From Mycolicibacterium neworleansense (lineage in GTDB: Bacteria; Actinomycetota; Actinomycetes; Mycobacteriales; Mycobacteriaceae): DNA of 64,000 nt. The DNA lies in the NCBI RefSeq assembly GCF_001245615.1, contig NZ_CWKH01000002.1, positions 62,001 through 126,000 of the forward strand, given 5' to 3'. Every line of letters begins with the position of its first letter. Within the stretch, counting starts at the first letter, position 1. This document shows, piece by piece, positions 8,345 through 17,598 of this stretch. Under the pieces are notes generated by a model. It was not told the DNA's origin. It made no database searches and saw nothing but the letters and a program-made list of their open reading frames with translations. A program made the translations under genes and the position numbers.

Positions 8345-8866
8345 CTACATCTGTCCGGCGCGTCCCCCGGGGACCGGGCAGGCGTCGGCGGCCTCGTCGA
8401 CGATGTGGGTGCCGGTGTCGGGCGGCCGGGCACCGGCGCTGTACTGGGCACCGGTCACCGGGGGCTGCCCGGCGAGTAGGTCATTCTCGGCTGCGGTGAA
8501 GGCTCGGCCGCGGGACAGGAACCGCATGCCTTCGGGTGATTCCAGGCTGAAGCCACCGCCGCGTCCGGGGACGACGTCGATCACCAGTTGCGTGTGCTTC
8601 CAGGCTTCGAACTGGGGGCCGGAGATCCACACCGGCACACCGGTGCCGACGTCAAGAACACCGAGAAGGATGTCGCGGTCACCCACGATGAACTCGCCGT
8701 CGGGGTAACACATCGGGGACGACCCGTCACAGCAGCCGCCGGACTGGTGGAACATCAGCGCCCCGTGGCGGCCCTGAAGCCGTGCCAGCAGGTCGGCGGC
8801 GGCCGCGGTGATCAGGGCCCGTGCCGGTGCTCGGCCCATCTCAACCTCGATTCTGTCGGCCGCCAC
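8345..8866 (-). CDS. DUF779 protein (Rv0459-like)
   Basis: 173 residues. The DUF779 core is unmistakable: GALMFHQSGGCCDGSSPMCYPDGEF (seen as GGCCDGSSPMC) and VWISGPQFEAWKHTQLVIDV. The conserved Cys residues suggest metal or redox chemistry. Family members are normally encoded beside an aldehyde dehydrogenase, but that gene (Rv0458 position) is missing here. Longer than the family core (~110 residues); the last ~40 residues (TGAQYSAGARPPDTGTH...) look like a tail. Divergent from the peptidase with a 44-bp gap. Confidence 0.8.
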   Translation of the reverse strand: MAADRIEVEMGRAPARALITAAAADLLARLQGRHGALMFHQSGGCCDGSSPMCYPDGEFIVGDRDILLGVLDVGTGVPVWISGPQFEAWKHTQLVIDVVPGRGGGFSLESPEGMRFLSRGRAFTAAENDLLAGQPPVTGAQYSAGARPPDTGTHIVDEAADACPVPGGRAGQM

Positions 8867-8910
8867 TGGTGTTGTTCAGCTCACAGTACTCGCGCGGTCA
8901 CAATGGACGG

Positions 8911-10905
8911 GTGTCAGAGGACCCTTATCTGTGGCTTGAGGACATCACCGGCGACGACGCGTTGGCGTGGGTGCGCGCCCACAACGAGCCGACGATCGCC
9001 GCGCTGAGTGGTGACCGTTTCGAGGCGATCCGCGCACAGGTGTTGGAGATTCTCGACACCGATGCGCGAATCCCCTATCCGGGCCGCCGCGGTGAGTACC
9101 TGTACAACTTCTGGCGCGATGAGGCGAATCCGCGCGGCCTGTGGCGGCGCACGACGCTGGAGAGCTACCGCACCGATGATCCGGACTGGGATGTGATCCT
9201 GGACCTCGATGAGCTGGCCCGCGCCGAGGACGAGAACTGGGTGTGGGGCGGGCCGGAGGTGATCGAGCCGGACCACACGCTGGCGATGATCAGCCTGTCC
9301 CGCGGCGGAGCCGACGCCACGGTGGTGCGCGAGTTCGACATGCGGGCACGGCAATTCGTGCCCGGCGGGTTCGAGCTGGCCGAGGCCAAGTCGTCGGTGT
9401 CCTGGGAGGACGAGGACACCCTGCTGGTGTGCACCGATTTCGGTGAGGGGTCGATGACCGAGTCCGGTTATCCGCGGATCGCCAAGCGCTGGCGCCGCGG
9501 TGAGCCCCTGGCCGACGCCGAGACGGTGTACGAGGCCGAGCCGACCGATGTCCGGGTGATCGCCTCGGTCGACCGGACCCCGGGGTTCGAGCACACCAGG
9601 CTGGGGCGTTACACCGACTTCTACCACCGCGTCCGCTACGAAGTGCGTGACGGCGAGCTCATCGAGCTCATGGTCCCGACCGACTCGTCACTGTCGCTGC
9701 ACCGCGAGTGGCTGCTGATCTCGTTGCGGACCGACTGGCAGGTGGGAGGGGTCACCTACCCCGCCGGGGCGCTGCTGGGCACCAACTTCGACGATTTCCT
9801 TTCCGGCACAGCCGAGCTCGCGATGATCTACGAGCCCGACGAGCACAGCAGCCTGTCGAGTGTGCAGTGGACCAAAGAGAAGCTGATCCTCATCACCCTG
9901 CGCGATGTCGCCAGCCATGTCGAGGTGGTCATCCCTGGGACGTGGGAGCGCAGGGACGCTCCGGACATTCCGCCGGCGACGGACACCATCGTGGTCGACA
10001 TCGATCACTTCGGTGACGAGGTCTTCTACAACTCAAGCGGATTCACCACGCCGTCTCGGCTGTTGTACGGCACCGCGGGTGGACCGCTGGTCCAGGTCAA
10101 GTCCGCGCCGGCGTTCTACGACGCGGACGGAATCGGCGTCGAGCAGTACTTCGCCGCGTCCAAGGACGGCACGAAGGTCCCGTACTTCGTCGTGGGTCGC
10201 CGCGACGAGCCGAGCCCGACCTACCTGTACGGCTATGGCGGATTCCAGAACTCGCTCACCCCGGGCTACATCGGCGGCGTCGGCCGGGGCTGGCTGGAGC
10301 GCGGCGGCACCTACGTGCAGGCCAACATCCGCGGCGGCGGTGAGTACGGCCCGGGCTGGCACAAGCAGGCGATGCGGGAGAACCGCCATCTGGTGTACGA
10401 GGATTTCGCCGCGATCGCCGCGGATCTGGTGCGTCGCGGCATCACCACGGTGGAGCAGCTCGGTGCGTCGGGCGGCAGCAACGGCGGCTTGCTGATGGGC
10501 GTGATGCTGACCCGGTATCCGGAGCTTTTCGGCGCACTGGTCTGCAGCGTGCCGCTGCTGGACATGAAGAGGTTCCACCTGCTGCTCGCCGGCGCGTCCT
10601 GGGTGGCCGAGTACGGCAACCCCGACGATCCGGCCGACTGGGAGTTCATGTCGAAATATTCGCCATACCAGAATATTTCGGCCACGGCGCAGTATCCACC
10701 GATCCTGATCACCACGTCGACCCGTGACGATCGGGTGCATCCGGGCCATGCCAGGAAGATGACGGCGGCGCTGGAGGCGGCCGGGCACCGCGTGTTGTAC
10801 TACGAGAACATCGAGGGCGGGCACGGGGGCGCGGCCGACAACAAGCAGGCCGCGTTCAAGGCGGCGCTGACCTACGAGTTCCTCTGGCAGACGATCGGCG
10901 CCTAG
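8911..10905 (+). CDS. Prolyl oligopeptidase family serine peptidase (Rv0457c-like)
   Basis: 664 residues from GTG 8911 (SEDPYLWLEDITGDDALAW), preceded by CACAAT 6 nt upstream; the open frame extends 30 codons further but without family similarity. N-terminal seven-bladed propeller, then an alpha/beta-hydrolase domain with the catalytic triad Ser523 (GGSNGG), Asp606/607 (TRDDRVHPGHARK) and His638 (GGHGG). The ANIRGGGEYGPGWH block is typical of S9A peptidases, which cut short Pro-containing peptides in the cytosol. Confidence 0.93.
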   Translation: MSEDPYLWLEDITGDDALAWVRAHNEPTIAALSGDRFEAIRAQVLEILDTDARIPYPGRRGEYLYNFWRDEANPRGLWRRTTLESYRTDDPDWDVILDLDELARAEDENWVWGGPEVIEPDHTLAMISLSRGGADATVVREFDMRARQFVPGGFELAEAKSSVSWEDEDTLLVCTDFGEGSMTESGYPRIAKRWRRGEPLADAETVYEAEPTDVRVIASVDRTPGFEHTRLGRYTDFYHRVRYEVRDGELIELMVPTDSSLSLHREWLLISLRTDWQVGGVTYPAGALLGTNFDDFLSGTAELAMIYEPDEHSSLSSVQWTKEKLILITLRDVASHVEVVIPGTWERRDAPDIPPATDTIVVDIDHFGDEVFYNSSGFTTPSRLLYGTAGGPLVQVKSAPAFYDADGIGVEQYFAASKDGTKVPYFVVGRRDEPSPTYLYGYGGFQNSLTPGYIGGVGRGWLERGGTYVQANIRGGGEYGPGWHKQAMRENRHLVYEDFAAIAADLVRRGITTVEQLGASGGSNGGLLMGVMLTRYPELFGALVCSVPLLDMKRFHLLLAGASWVAEYGNPDDPADWEFMSKYSPYQNISATAQYPPILITTSTRDDRVHPGHARKMTAALEAAGHRVLYYENIEGGHGGAADNKQAAFKAALTYEFLWQTIGA

Positions 10906-11000
10906 CCCAGCACTCCCCGTCCGGCGATCATCGGCAGGTCCAGGAAGGTCCGGATGCCGATGGCGTGTCGGGGAATCGCCTGCCGGATATGCTGGCCGCC

Positions 11001-11267
11001 ATGTCGGTGTTCCGCCGCTACCTCGCCTTTCAGGGGATGATGTTCGTCTTCGGCATCGTCGGCCCCATCTTCCTCGTCATCTACTTTGCCGCGCAACCGG
11101 ATCCGACATTGAAGTGGATGTACTGGGCCGGCTTGTTCATCACCGCGGCCGACATTCTGATCGCTCTGGCGCTCACCGCATCGAGCATCAAGGAGGACCG
11201 GACACCCACCGATGTCCGCATCGCCCTCACCCTGCAGCACCTCCGCCAACGTCGCGACGATTCCTGA
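11001..11267 (+). CDS. Small two-TM membrane protein
   Basis: 88 residues, MSVFRRYLAFQG start. Two hydrophobic helices (MFVFGIVGPIFLVIYFA and WAGLFITAADILIALAL), then a charged tail ending in RQRRDDS. Start chosen because TATGCT at 10988-10993 is a good -10 seven nt before ATG 11001 (leaderless); an ATG four codons earlier lies inside that hexamer. No known domain recognised. Convergent with the permease. Confidence 0.65.
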   Translation: MSVFRRYLAFQGMMFVFGIVGPIFLVIYFAAQPDPTLKWMYWAGLFITAADILIALALTASSIKEDRTPTDVRIALTLQHLRQRRDDS

Positions 11268-11299
11268 CTGCAGCACTGGGGCAGCGACGCCGAATGCGG

Positions 11300-12802
11300 T
11301 CAAACCGCGATCTCAACAGGCTCTGCGATGTCCTCGCGTACCGGTGGTCGCGGCCGGGCGAGCAGCGAATGCGCACGCCCGTAGGCCAGGTAGACGACCG
11401 CACCGATCCCCATCCAGATCGCGAAGCGAAGCCAGGTCTCGACTTCGAGGTTGAGCATCAGCCACAGGCAGGAGCCCGCGGCCAGGATCGGGATCAGCGG
11501 GACGAACGGGACCCGGAAGCCGCGCTTCAGATCTGGCCGGGTCCGGCGCAGGACCGGGACGCCCACCGCGACCAGCACGAACGCCACCAATGTGCCGATG
11601 TTGACCATCCCCGCAAGCGTGCCGAAGTCGACGAACGCTGCCAGGCCCGCGCAGACCGTGCCGACGATGGCCGTGAGCCGCACCGGCGTGCCCCGCTTGC
11701 CGGTGCGTGCGAGGCCGCGGGGAATCAGGCCGTCGCGAGCCATCGCGAACAGCACGCGGGTCTGGCCGAGGAACATCACCATGACGACGGTGGACAAGCC
11801 GGCCAGCGCGCCGATGGCGATGATGTTCTTCACCCAGGTAGCGCCGTGGAGGGCAAATGCCGTTGCCAGGGTGACGTTTTCGCCCTGGAGCTGGGTGTAG
11901 TGCACCATGCCGGTGAGCACGATCGATACCGCGACGTAGCACACGGTGACGATGGCCAGCGACGCGAAGATGCCGCGCGGCACGTCGCGTTGCGGGTTGC
12001 GGGTCTCCTCCGCGGCGGTGGCGACCACGTCGAAGCCGACGAACGCGAAGAACGCGATGCTTGCCGCCGACAGCAGGCCGAGCCACCCGAAGCTCGTGCC
12101 GCCGGATCCGGTGAGCCAGGCGAGCATCGACTGGTGCACGCCGTCGGCCTTTGCCGACGGTTCCGACGGCGGGATGAAGGGCGTCAGGTTGGACGGTTTG
12201 AAGTAGGTGGCCCCGACGATCAGGATCAGGAGGATCACCGCGAGCTTGATCGCCACCGCGATGGCCGATACCCGCGACGACAGCTTGGTCCCGGTCGCGA
12301 GAAGGAACCCGACGATCGCGATGATCGCCACCGCACCCCAGTCGAACGAGACCGACCCGATATGCGCCACCGGCGACAATCCGCCGAGCACATCGCCGAG
12401 GTACTGCGACCATCCTTTGGCGACAACGGAAACCGCGAGCGCGAACTCGAGGATCAGGTCCCAGCCGATGATCCAGGCGATCGCCTCACCGAAGGTGGCG
12501 TAGGCGAACGTATAGGCGCTGCCCGCGACGGGAACCGTTGAGGCGAACTCGGCGTAGCAGAGCGCGGTCAGCCCACACGCGATCGCCGCCAGAACGAAGG
12601 CCAAGGACACCGACGGCCCGGCCATGGTGCCCGCGGTCCGGGCGGTCAGGGTGAAGATGCCGGCGCCGATGACGACCGCGACACCGAACACGGTGAGATC
12701 CCGTGCTGTCAGGTCCTTGCGCAGCTTCGAGTCCGGCTCGTCGGTGTCCTGGATCGACTGCTCGACCGATTTGGTGCGGAACATCCCGCCCGCGGCCGGC
12801 AT
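11300..12802 (-). CDS. APC-superfamily amino acid permease (cationic/branched amino acid type)
   Basis: 500 residues from ATG 12802, overlapping the LeuDH stop (ATGA). LTVFGVAVVIGAGIFTLTAR is the consensus TM1 of APC transporters (unwound GAGIF substrate site), and GLTALCYAEFASTVPVAGSAYTF is TM3. About 12-14 helices are visible. Similar to the YfnA/CAT-like group. The coupling to LeuDH and IOR strongly suggests uptake of the amino acid degraded by this operon. Confidence 0.88.
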   Translation of the reverse strand: MPAAGGMFRTKSVEQSIQDTDEPDSKLRKDLTARDLTVFGVAVVIGAGIFTLTARTAGTMAGPSVSLAFVLAAIACGLTALCYAEFASTVPVAGSAYTFAYATFGEAIAWIIGWDLILEFALAVSVVAKGWSQYLGDVLGGLSPVAHIGSVSFDWGAVAIIAIVGFLLATGTKLSSRVSAIAVAIKLAVILLILIVGATYFKPSNLTPFIPPSEPSAKADGVHQSMLAWLTGSGGTSFGWLGLLSAASIAFFAFVGFDVVATAAEETRNPQRDVPRGIFASLAIVTVCYVAVSIVLTGMVHYTQLQGENVTLATAFALHGATWVKNIIAIGALAGLSTVVMVMFLGQTRVLFAMARDGLIPRGLARTGKRGTPVRLTAIVGTVCAGLAAFVDFGTLAGMVNIGTLVAFVLVAVGVPVLRRTRPDLKRGFRVPFVPLIPILAAGSCLWLMLNLEVETWLRFAIWMGIGAVVYLAYGRAHSLLARPRPPVREDIAEPVEIAV

Positions 12803-13872
12803 CAGATCGCCCCGTCGAGTCGCCGCTCGGCGAACAGGTTGGCCGCCGCACCGGTGCCGATGCCCGCATCGCGTGCCGTGGCGATGATGTCGCGGCAACG
12901 GTCGAAGATGCGCGTCACGTCGGCTTCGACGTCCGCGGGGTCCGCACCATGCAGTTCACCACCGACCTGGATGAGACCGCCGGCGTTGGCGACGAAGTCG
13001 GGCACCCAGGTGATCCCGCGACGGCCGAGGGCCTGCTCGACGTCGGCAGTGGCGAGCTGATTGTTGGCCGCACCGCAGATCAGCTTCGCCTCGATGGCTT
13101 CGGCGCTCGCCGGCGTCAGGGTGGCGCCGAGGGCGCACGGGGCGTACACGTCGACCGGGGCGGCGGCGACTGTACTCAACAGGCGGACCGACGGGTGGTC
13201 GGCCGAGACACGCTGCAGCGCGGCGTCGTTCACATCGCTCGCACACACCTCGGCGCCGTCGGCGAGCAGCAGGGTGATCAGTTCGCGGCCGACCTTGCCC
13301 ACGCCTTCGACACCGACCGTCCGCCTTGCCAAGGATGCTGTTCCCCAGACGGATTCGGCACCTGCGCGCATCGCGTTGAACACGCCGAGCGCGGTCAGCC
13401 GCGCGCTGTCGCCGGAGCCGCCCGCGGCGACGCTGCGGCCGGTCACATGCGCGGTGTACTTGCCGATGACGTCCAGGTCGTCGGTGTTGGTGCCGACGTC
13501 GCCTGCGGTGACATATCGGCCGCCGAGACCGTTGACGAACCGCGCGTAGGCGGCGAACAACGCTTCGCTCTTGTCGGTCGCGGGGTCGCCGATGATCACG
13601 GCCTTGCCGCCGCCGAGGTTCACCCCGGCCGCCGCGGCTTTGTACGACATGCCCCACGACAGCCGGAGCACATCTTCGAGCGCTGCGAATTCGTCGGCGT
13701 ACGGGTACATCCGGGTGCCGCCGAGCGCCGGCCCCAGCGCGGTCGAGTGGATGGCGATGATCGCCTTCAGGCCGGACTTGGCGTCCTCGCAGAACACGAC
13801 CTGCTCATGGCTTCGTCCGCTCAATTCCTGCGAACGGCCGAACACTCCGACGGCGGTGGACATAGCGGTCAC
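12802..13872 (-). CDS. Leucine/valine dehydrogenase (Glu/Leu/Phe/Val family)
   Basis: 356 residues. Catalytic Lys78 and Lys90 in GMSYKAAAAGVNLGGGKAVI, and the NAD(H)-binding GVEGVGKVGRE. ALGGTRMYPYADEFAALEDVLRLSWG is diagnostic of Leu/Val dehydrogenases. Performs NAD-dependent oxidative deamination of branched-chain or aliphatic amino acids to 2-oxoacids. GTG 13872 chosen over ATG 13863 because AGGA lies 7 nt before it. Sits between the IOR and the permease, supplying the 2-oxoacid for IOR. Phe versus Leu/Val preference cannot be told. Confidence 0.9.
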   Translation of the reverse strand: MTAMSTAVGVFGRSQELSGRSHEQVVFCEDAKSGLKAIIAIHSTALGPALGGTRMYPYADEFAALEDVLRLSWGMSYKAAAAGVNLGGGKAVIIGDPATDKSEALFAAYARFVNGLGGRYVTAGDVGTNTDDLDVIGKYTAHVTGRSVAAGGSGDSARLTALGVFNAMRAGAESVWGTASLARRTVGVEGVGKVGRELITLLLADGAEVCASDVNDAALQRVSADHPSVRLLSTVAAAPVDVYAPCALGATLTPASAEAIEAKLICGAANNQLATADVEQALGRRGITWVPDFVANAGGLIQVGGELHGADPADVEADVTRIFDRCRDIIATARDAGIGTGAAANLFAERRLDGAI

Positions 13873-13890
13873 AACGAATTCCTTTCAGAT

Positions 13891-13938
13891 TGCCGCATGT
13901 TCGGCGGCATGGGTTGGGCTGCCGCATGTTTGGCGGCA
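13891..13938 (-). repeat. Two tandem copies of a 19-bp dyad between IOR and LeuDH genes
   Basis: TGCCGCATGTTCGGCGGCA (13891-13909) and TGCCGCATGTTTGGCGGCA (13920-13938) differ at one base, with a repeat period of 29 bp. Each is itself an inverted repeat TGCCGC-N7-GCGGCA. They fill the 85-bp IOR-LeuDH gap. Either tandem regulator-binding sites near three helical turns apart, or two RNA hairpins tuning expression of the downstream genes. Confidence 0.6.
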
Positions 13939-13957
13939 GTGACTCAGCGGTGGCCGG

Positions 13958-16900
13958 TCAGGCCGTGATGCCGAGGTCGCGCAGGCGGGCCCGGTACAGC
14001 TCGACGTTGCCGAGCTTGACGTCCTCGTAGCCCCGAACCAGGTCGGGCAGTCCGGCCGCCTCGACCGCTTGTGCGTAGTTTTCAGAGCTCAGCTCAGCGG
14101 CGAGACGGTGCACCATGTCGGTGTAGTGGGCCAGCAGCTCTCGCTCCACTTTCCGGACGTGGGCATAGCCGAAGGGGTCGAGCTTGGTGCCGCGCAGCAC
14201 CTTGCCCTTGGCGAGCAGCTTCAATGCGCCATGCGATTTCGGGCCGAACCCGACCTTCTTCGTGCGGCCCATCGCCCGCAGCGCCGGCGGATGCAGCCGA
14301 TAGGTGAGCTTTTTCCCACCGGGCACCTGCGCCTGCACGTCGGCCAGGAAGACCGGGTCGACCAGCAGGCGCGCGACTTCGTACTCGTCCTTGTAGGCGG
14401 TGAACTTGTGCAGCCCGCGCGCCACGGCCTCGCTGAACGCGGTGCTTTCGGTGACGGCACGTTCGGCCTGCCACACGGAATGGACCGTCTCGACATAGCG
14501 CCGCGCCACCTTCGCGTTCTGGTAGCGGACCAGCTCGCCGGCCCGCAGCTCGACCAGTCGGCGGACCTCGCCGTCGAAGGTGGTGCCCGCCAGCAGTTCT
14601 CGGCTTACGACGGCCGCGGTGCGCTGCGGGCCCGACACGGCCGCGGCGAACGCTGCCGGATCGGCGACCGCCACGCGCCCCCAACGGAAAGCCGCGACAT
14701 TGGCGGCGACCGCGATCCCGTTGATACCGATGGCCTCCTCGATACTCGCCTCGGGCAGGCGCAGCCCGCCGTTCTGGAACGCGGCGCCGACGACGAGGAA
14801 ATTGGCCGCCGCGGTGTTGCCGAACAACGCCTGGGCCGCGGCGAGCGCGTCGAAGTGGGTCAGCGTCCGGGTGGTCGCGGTGAGCCGGTCCAACAGTGAC
14901 CGGGTGTCCGGGTAGGCGACGGACTTGTCGTACACCATGTCGCCCGTGGGGGTCTGGCTCGTGGAGGCAACGGCCACGGTGCGTTCCGGGCTGCCATAGG
15001 ACAGGTTCTTGCTGTCGGTCGCGGTCAACAGGTCCATCGCGATGATGCAGTCGGCGCTGCCCGGGGTCAGCCGATTGGACGGCTCAAGTTCGGTGGTCGA
15101 GAACCGCAGGTGGGACACCACCGGTCCGGCCTTCTGGCTCAGCCCGATCTGGTCGAGGCTCTCCACCGCGTAGCCGGCGCGCAGCGCGGCGGTGGCCAGC
15201 ACCTGGTTGACCGTCACGATCCCGGTGCCACCGATACCGGCCAGCAGGACGTTCTGGGTCCCGTTGGGCGCGGCAAGACCAGGATCGGCAACGCGCGGCG
15301 GCTCAGCAGCCCCGCTACGTCGGGATGATCTGCGCCCCTTCGTATCCGGCGTCATCTCCACCGTCACGAATGACGGACAGTCACCGTCGAGGCAGCTGTA
15401 GTCGGTGTTGCAGGAGGTCTGGTCGATGCGGGTCTTGCGCCCGAACTCGGTGTCGACCGGCTGCACGGACAAGCAGTTCGACTTGGTGCCGCAGTCGCCG
15501 CAGCCCTCGCAGACGGCCTCGTTGACGACAACGCGGGTGGTGCGGGTGGGCAGTGTGCCGCGCTTGCGCTGGCGGCGTGCATCGGCGGCGCAGTGCTGGT
15601 CGTAGATGAGCACGGTGACGCCGGGGATTTCGCGTAGCAGCTTCTGCGCCTCGTCGAGCCGGTCGCGGTGCCACAGCAGCGTGCCCTTCGCGAGCGCTTT
15701 CCTGTTGTGCCGCTTGGGTTCGTCGGCGCAGATGATGATCTGCCTGACGCCTTCGGTGGTGAGCTTGTGGGTGAGCTGTGCGACACCCAGGCCGCCCTCG
15801 ACGTCCTGTGCGCCCGTCATGGCGACGACCTCGTTGTAGAGCAGCTTGTAGGTGATGTTCACCCCCGCCGCGATGCACGCCTGCACCGCAAGCTGCCCGG
15901 AGTGGAAGAACGTGCCGTCGCCGACGTTCTGGAACACGTGCGGGACATCGGTGAACGGCGCCTGCCCGATCCACTGGCTGCCCTCGCCACCCATCTGGGT
16001 CAGGCCGACCACCGCGCTGTCACTGCGACCGGACATCGTGACCAGCGTGTGGCAGCCGATGCCGCCGCCACCGATCGAACCCTCGGGAATCGCCGTGGAG
16101 CGGTTGTGCGGGCATCCGCTGCAGAAGTACGCGGTTCGCTTGGCGGACAGGACCTCCAGCGACAGCGGGGGCGGCGGAGTCCGCTTGAGCTCGAGATGTT
16201 CGCGCAGTACGCGGCGCAGCGGCGCCAGCAATCGGCCGGCGGTCAGCTCGCCGCCGACCGGGAACAGCGGCGCGCCGGTGGCGTCGTACTTGCCCACGAT
16301 CTGCGGTGTATCTGCTGAGCCGTAAAGGATTTCGCGGATCTGGGTCTCGATGAACGCGGTCTTGTCCTCGATCACGATCACCTTCTCGAGCCCGCGGGCG
16401 AACGCCAGCACCGACTGCTGACCGAGGGGGTACGGCATGCCGATGCGCAGCAGGCGGATGCCCGCACGATGCATGGCCGCGTCGTCGACACCCAGGTCGA
16501 GCAGCGCCTGTCGCACCGCATCGAACGTCGTGCCGGTGGCGGCGATGCCGACCTTCGCCCGGTGCGGCGCGACCTCAAGGACATCGATCTCGTTCGCGTC
16601 GCCGAAGGCGCGCACGGTCGCCCAACGCGGTCCGTAGAGATCTGCTTCGGCGAGCAGGCTGTCCGCCGGTGCGGCCATCGGGCGTTGGCGGTAGGTGAAC
16701 GGCTTTCCATCCCAGCTTATTTCGGGCACCATGATCGCCAGATCGACCACGTCGGGATCGATCGTCCACGCGCCGTCGGCGACGTCGGCCACGATCTTCA
16801 TCGCCACCACGCAACCCGACGCGCGCGACAGCGCCACCCCCTGCATGCCCATCGTGATGATCTCTTCGGCGTTGCGCGGGAACAGCACCGGGATGCCCAG

Positions 16901-17434
16901 GGCCGCGAGTGACCGCTCGCTGACCGCGGGCACGGTCGACGACTTCGACGCCGGGTCGTCGCCGACCAGCAGCAGTATCCCACCGCGCGGGTTGACGCCG
17001 TACATGTTGGCGTGCCGCAGTGCGTCGGTGGCGCGGTCGACGCCGGGACCCTTGCCGTACCAGATGCCGACCACCCCGTCGTGGGTTGCGTTACCGGCGG
17101 GAAGATCGGTCTGGCTGCCCCAGACCGCGGTGGCGGCGAGTTCCTCGTTGAACCCCGGCGTGAAGACGATGTCGTGCTCGGTCAGCACGCCCGGCATGTC
17201 GAGCAGCATCTTGTCGACGCCACCCAGCGGGCTGCCCTGGTAGCCGGAGACGAAGGTCGCGACGCGACGTCCGGCGCGGGTATCCCGCGCGTGTTGTTCG
17301 ACCATCATCCTGGCGATGGCCTGCACCCCGGTCAGCAGTACCGGGCCGGCCCCGGAGCGATACCGGTCAGCGAGGTCGTAGGGCGCGGAGGGTTCCACCA
17401 CCGCGAGTTCGGAAGCGCTCAGCACGCTGGTCAC
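13958..17434 (-). CDS. Indolepyruvate:ferredoxin oxidoreductase, fused IorA-IorB type
   Basis: 1158 residues, the usual size of the one-chain enzyme. N-terminal pyrimidine-binding domain (ATFVSGYQGSPLGGVDKML), middle TPP-binding domain (GDGTFFHSGQLAVQACIAAG), a Cys-rich Fe-S region (CEGCGDCGTKSNC, then CNTDYSCLDGDC), and a C-terminal gamma domain (LLAGIGGTGIVTVNQVLATAAL). Oxidatively decarboxylates aromatic or branched 2-oxoacids to acyl-CoA with ferredoxin. Lies directly upstream of LeuDH and the permease. The Fe-S ligands differ from the classical 2x[4Fe-4S] ferredoxin layout. Confidence 0.93.
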   Translation of the reverse strand: MTSVLSASELAVVEPSAPYDLADRYRSGAGPVLLTGVQAIARMMVEQHARDTRAGRRVATFVSGYQGSPLGGVDKMLLDMPGVLTEHDIVFTPGFNEELAATAVWGSQTDLPAGNATHDGVVGIWYGKGPGVDRATDALRHANMYGVNPRGGILLLVGDDPASKSSTVPAVSERSLAALGIPVLFPRNAEEIITMGMQGVALSRASGCVVAMKIVADVADGAWTIDPDVVDLAIMVPEISWDGKPFTYRQRPMAAPADSLLAEADLYGPRWATVRAFGDANEIDVLEVAPHRAKVGIAATGTTFDAVRQALLDLGVDDAAMHRAGIRLLRIGMPYPLGQQSVLAFARGLEKVIVIEDKTAFIETQIREILYGSADTPQIVGKYDATGAPLFPVGGELTAGRLLAPLRRVLREHLELKRTPPPPLSLEVLSAKRTAYFCSGCPHNRSTAIPEGSIGGGGIGCHTLVTMSGRSDSAVVGLTQMGGEGSQWIGQAPFTDVPHVFQNVGDGTFFHSGQLAVQACIAAGVNITYKLLYNEVVAMTGAQDVEGGLGVAQLTHKLTTEGVRQIIICADEPKRHNRKALAKGTLLWHRDRLDEAQKLLREIPGVTVLIYDQHCAADARRQRKRGTLPTRTTRVVVNEAVCEGCGDCGTKSNCLSVQPVDTEFGRKTRIDQTSCNTDYSCLDGDCPSFVTVEMTPDTKGRRSSRRSGAAEPPRVADPGLAAPNGTQNVLLAGIGGTGIVTVNQVLATAALRAGYAVESLDQIGLSQKAGPVVSHLRFSTTELEPSNRLTPGSADCIIAMDLLTATDSKNLSYGSPERTVAVASTSQTPTGDMVYDKSVAYPDTRSLLDRLTATTRTLTHFDALAAAQALFGNTAAANFLVVGAAFQNGGLRLPEASIEEAIGINGIAVAANVAAFRWGRVAVADPAAFAAAVSGPQRTAAVVSRELLAGTTFDGEVRRLVELRAGELVRYQNAKVARRYVETVHSVWQAERAVTESTAFSEAVARGLHKFTAYKDEYEVARLLVDPVFLADVQAQVPGGKKLTYRLHPPALRAMGRTKKVGFGPKSHGALKLLAKGKVLRGTKLDPFGYAHVRKVERELLAHYTDMVHRLAAELSSENYAQAVEAAGLPDLVRGYEDVKLGNVELYRARLRDLGITA

Positions 17435-17508
17435 GTCTCACCACCACACTTTCCACAACCCAGATCGTGAGCTGCAAAGCGAGAAAGATCTAGCAATCGG
17501 TGCAGCGA

Positions 17509-17537
17509 AATCTGCCTTTGCGCGTGATCTGCGTCAA
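17509..17537 (-). promoter_or_regulatory. Promoter of the IOR-LeuDH-permease operon
   Basis: On the minus strand TTGACG (complement of 17532-17537), 17 bp, then CAGATT (complement of 17509-17514). This predicts a start near 17502 and a ~68-nt leader before GTG 17434. TTGATCAA and CAATTG palindromes just upstream (17554-17573) could bind the adjacent Lrp. Confidence 0.5.
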
Positions 17538-17598
17538 TAGTCAGCGGAAATGTTGATCAAACTGCTCAATTGTGACGTGGCCCACTGTGACGCACGCA

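Noticed and set aside
10902..11303. Minus-strand frame ending RTFLDLPMIAGRGVLG
   Set aside because: Only the last ~25 residues lie in intergenic DNA and the rest is antisense to the small membrane gene. The tail may be a relic of a gene, but nothing supports it.
11114..12541. 475-codon plus-strand frame opposite the permease
   Set aside because: Composition (Arg/Asp/His/Gln) is that of an antisense frame, and the permease has clear TM motifs.
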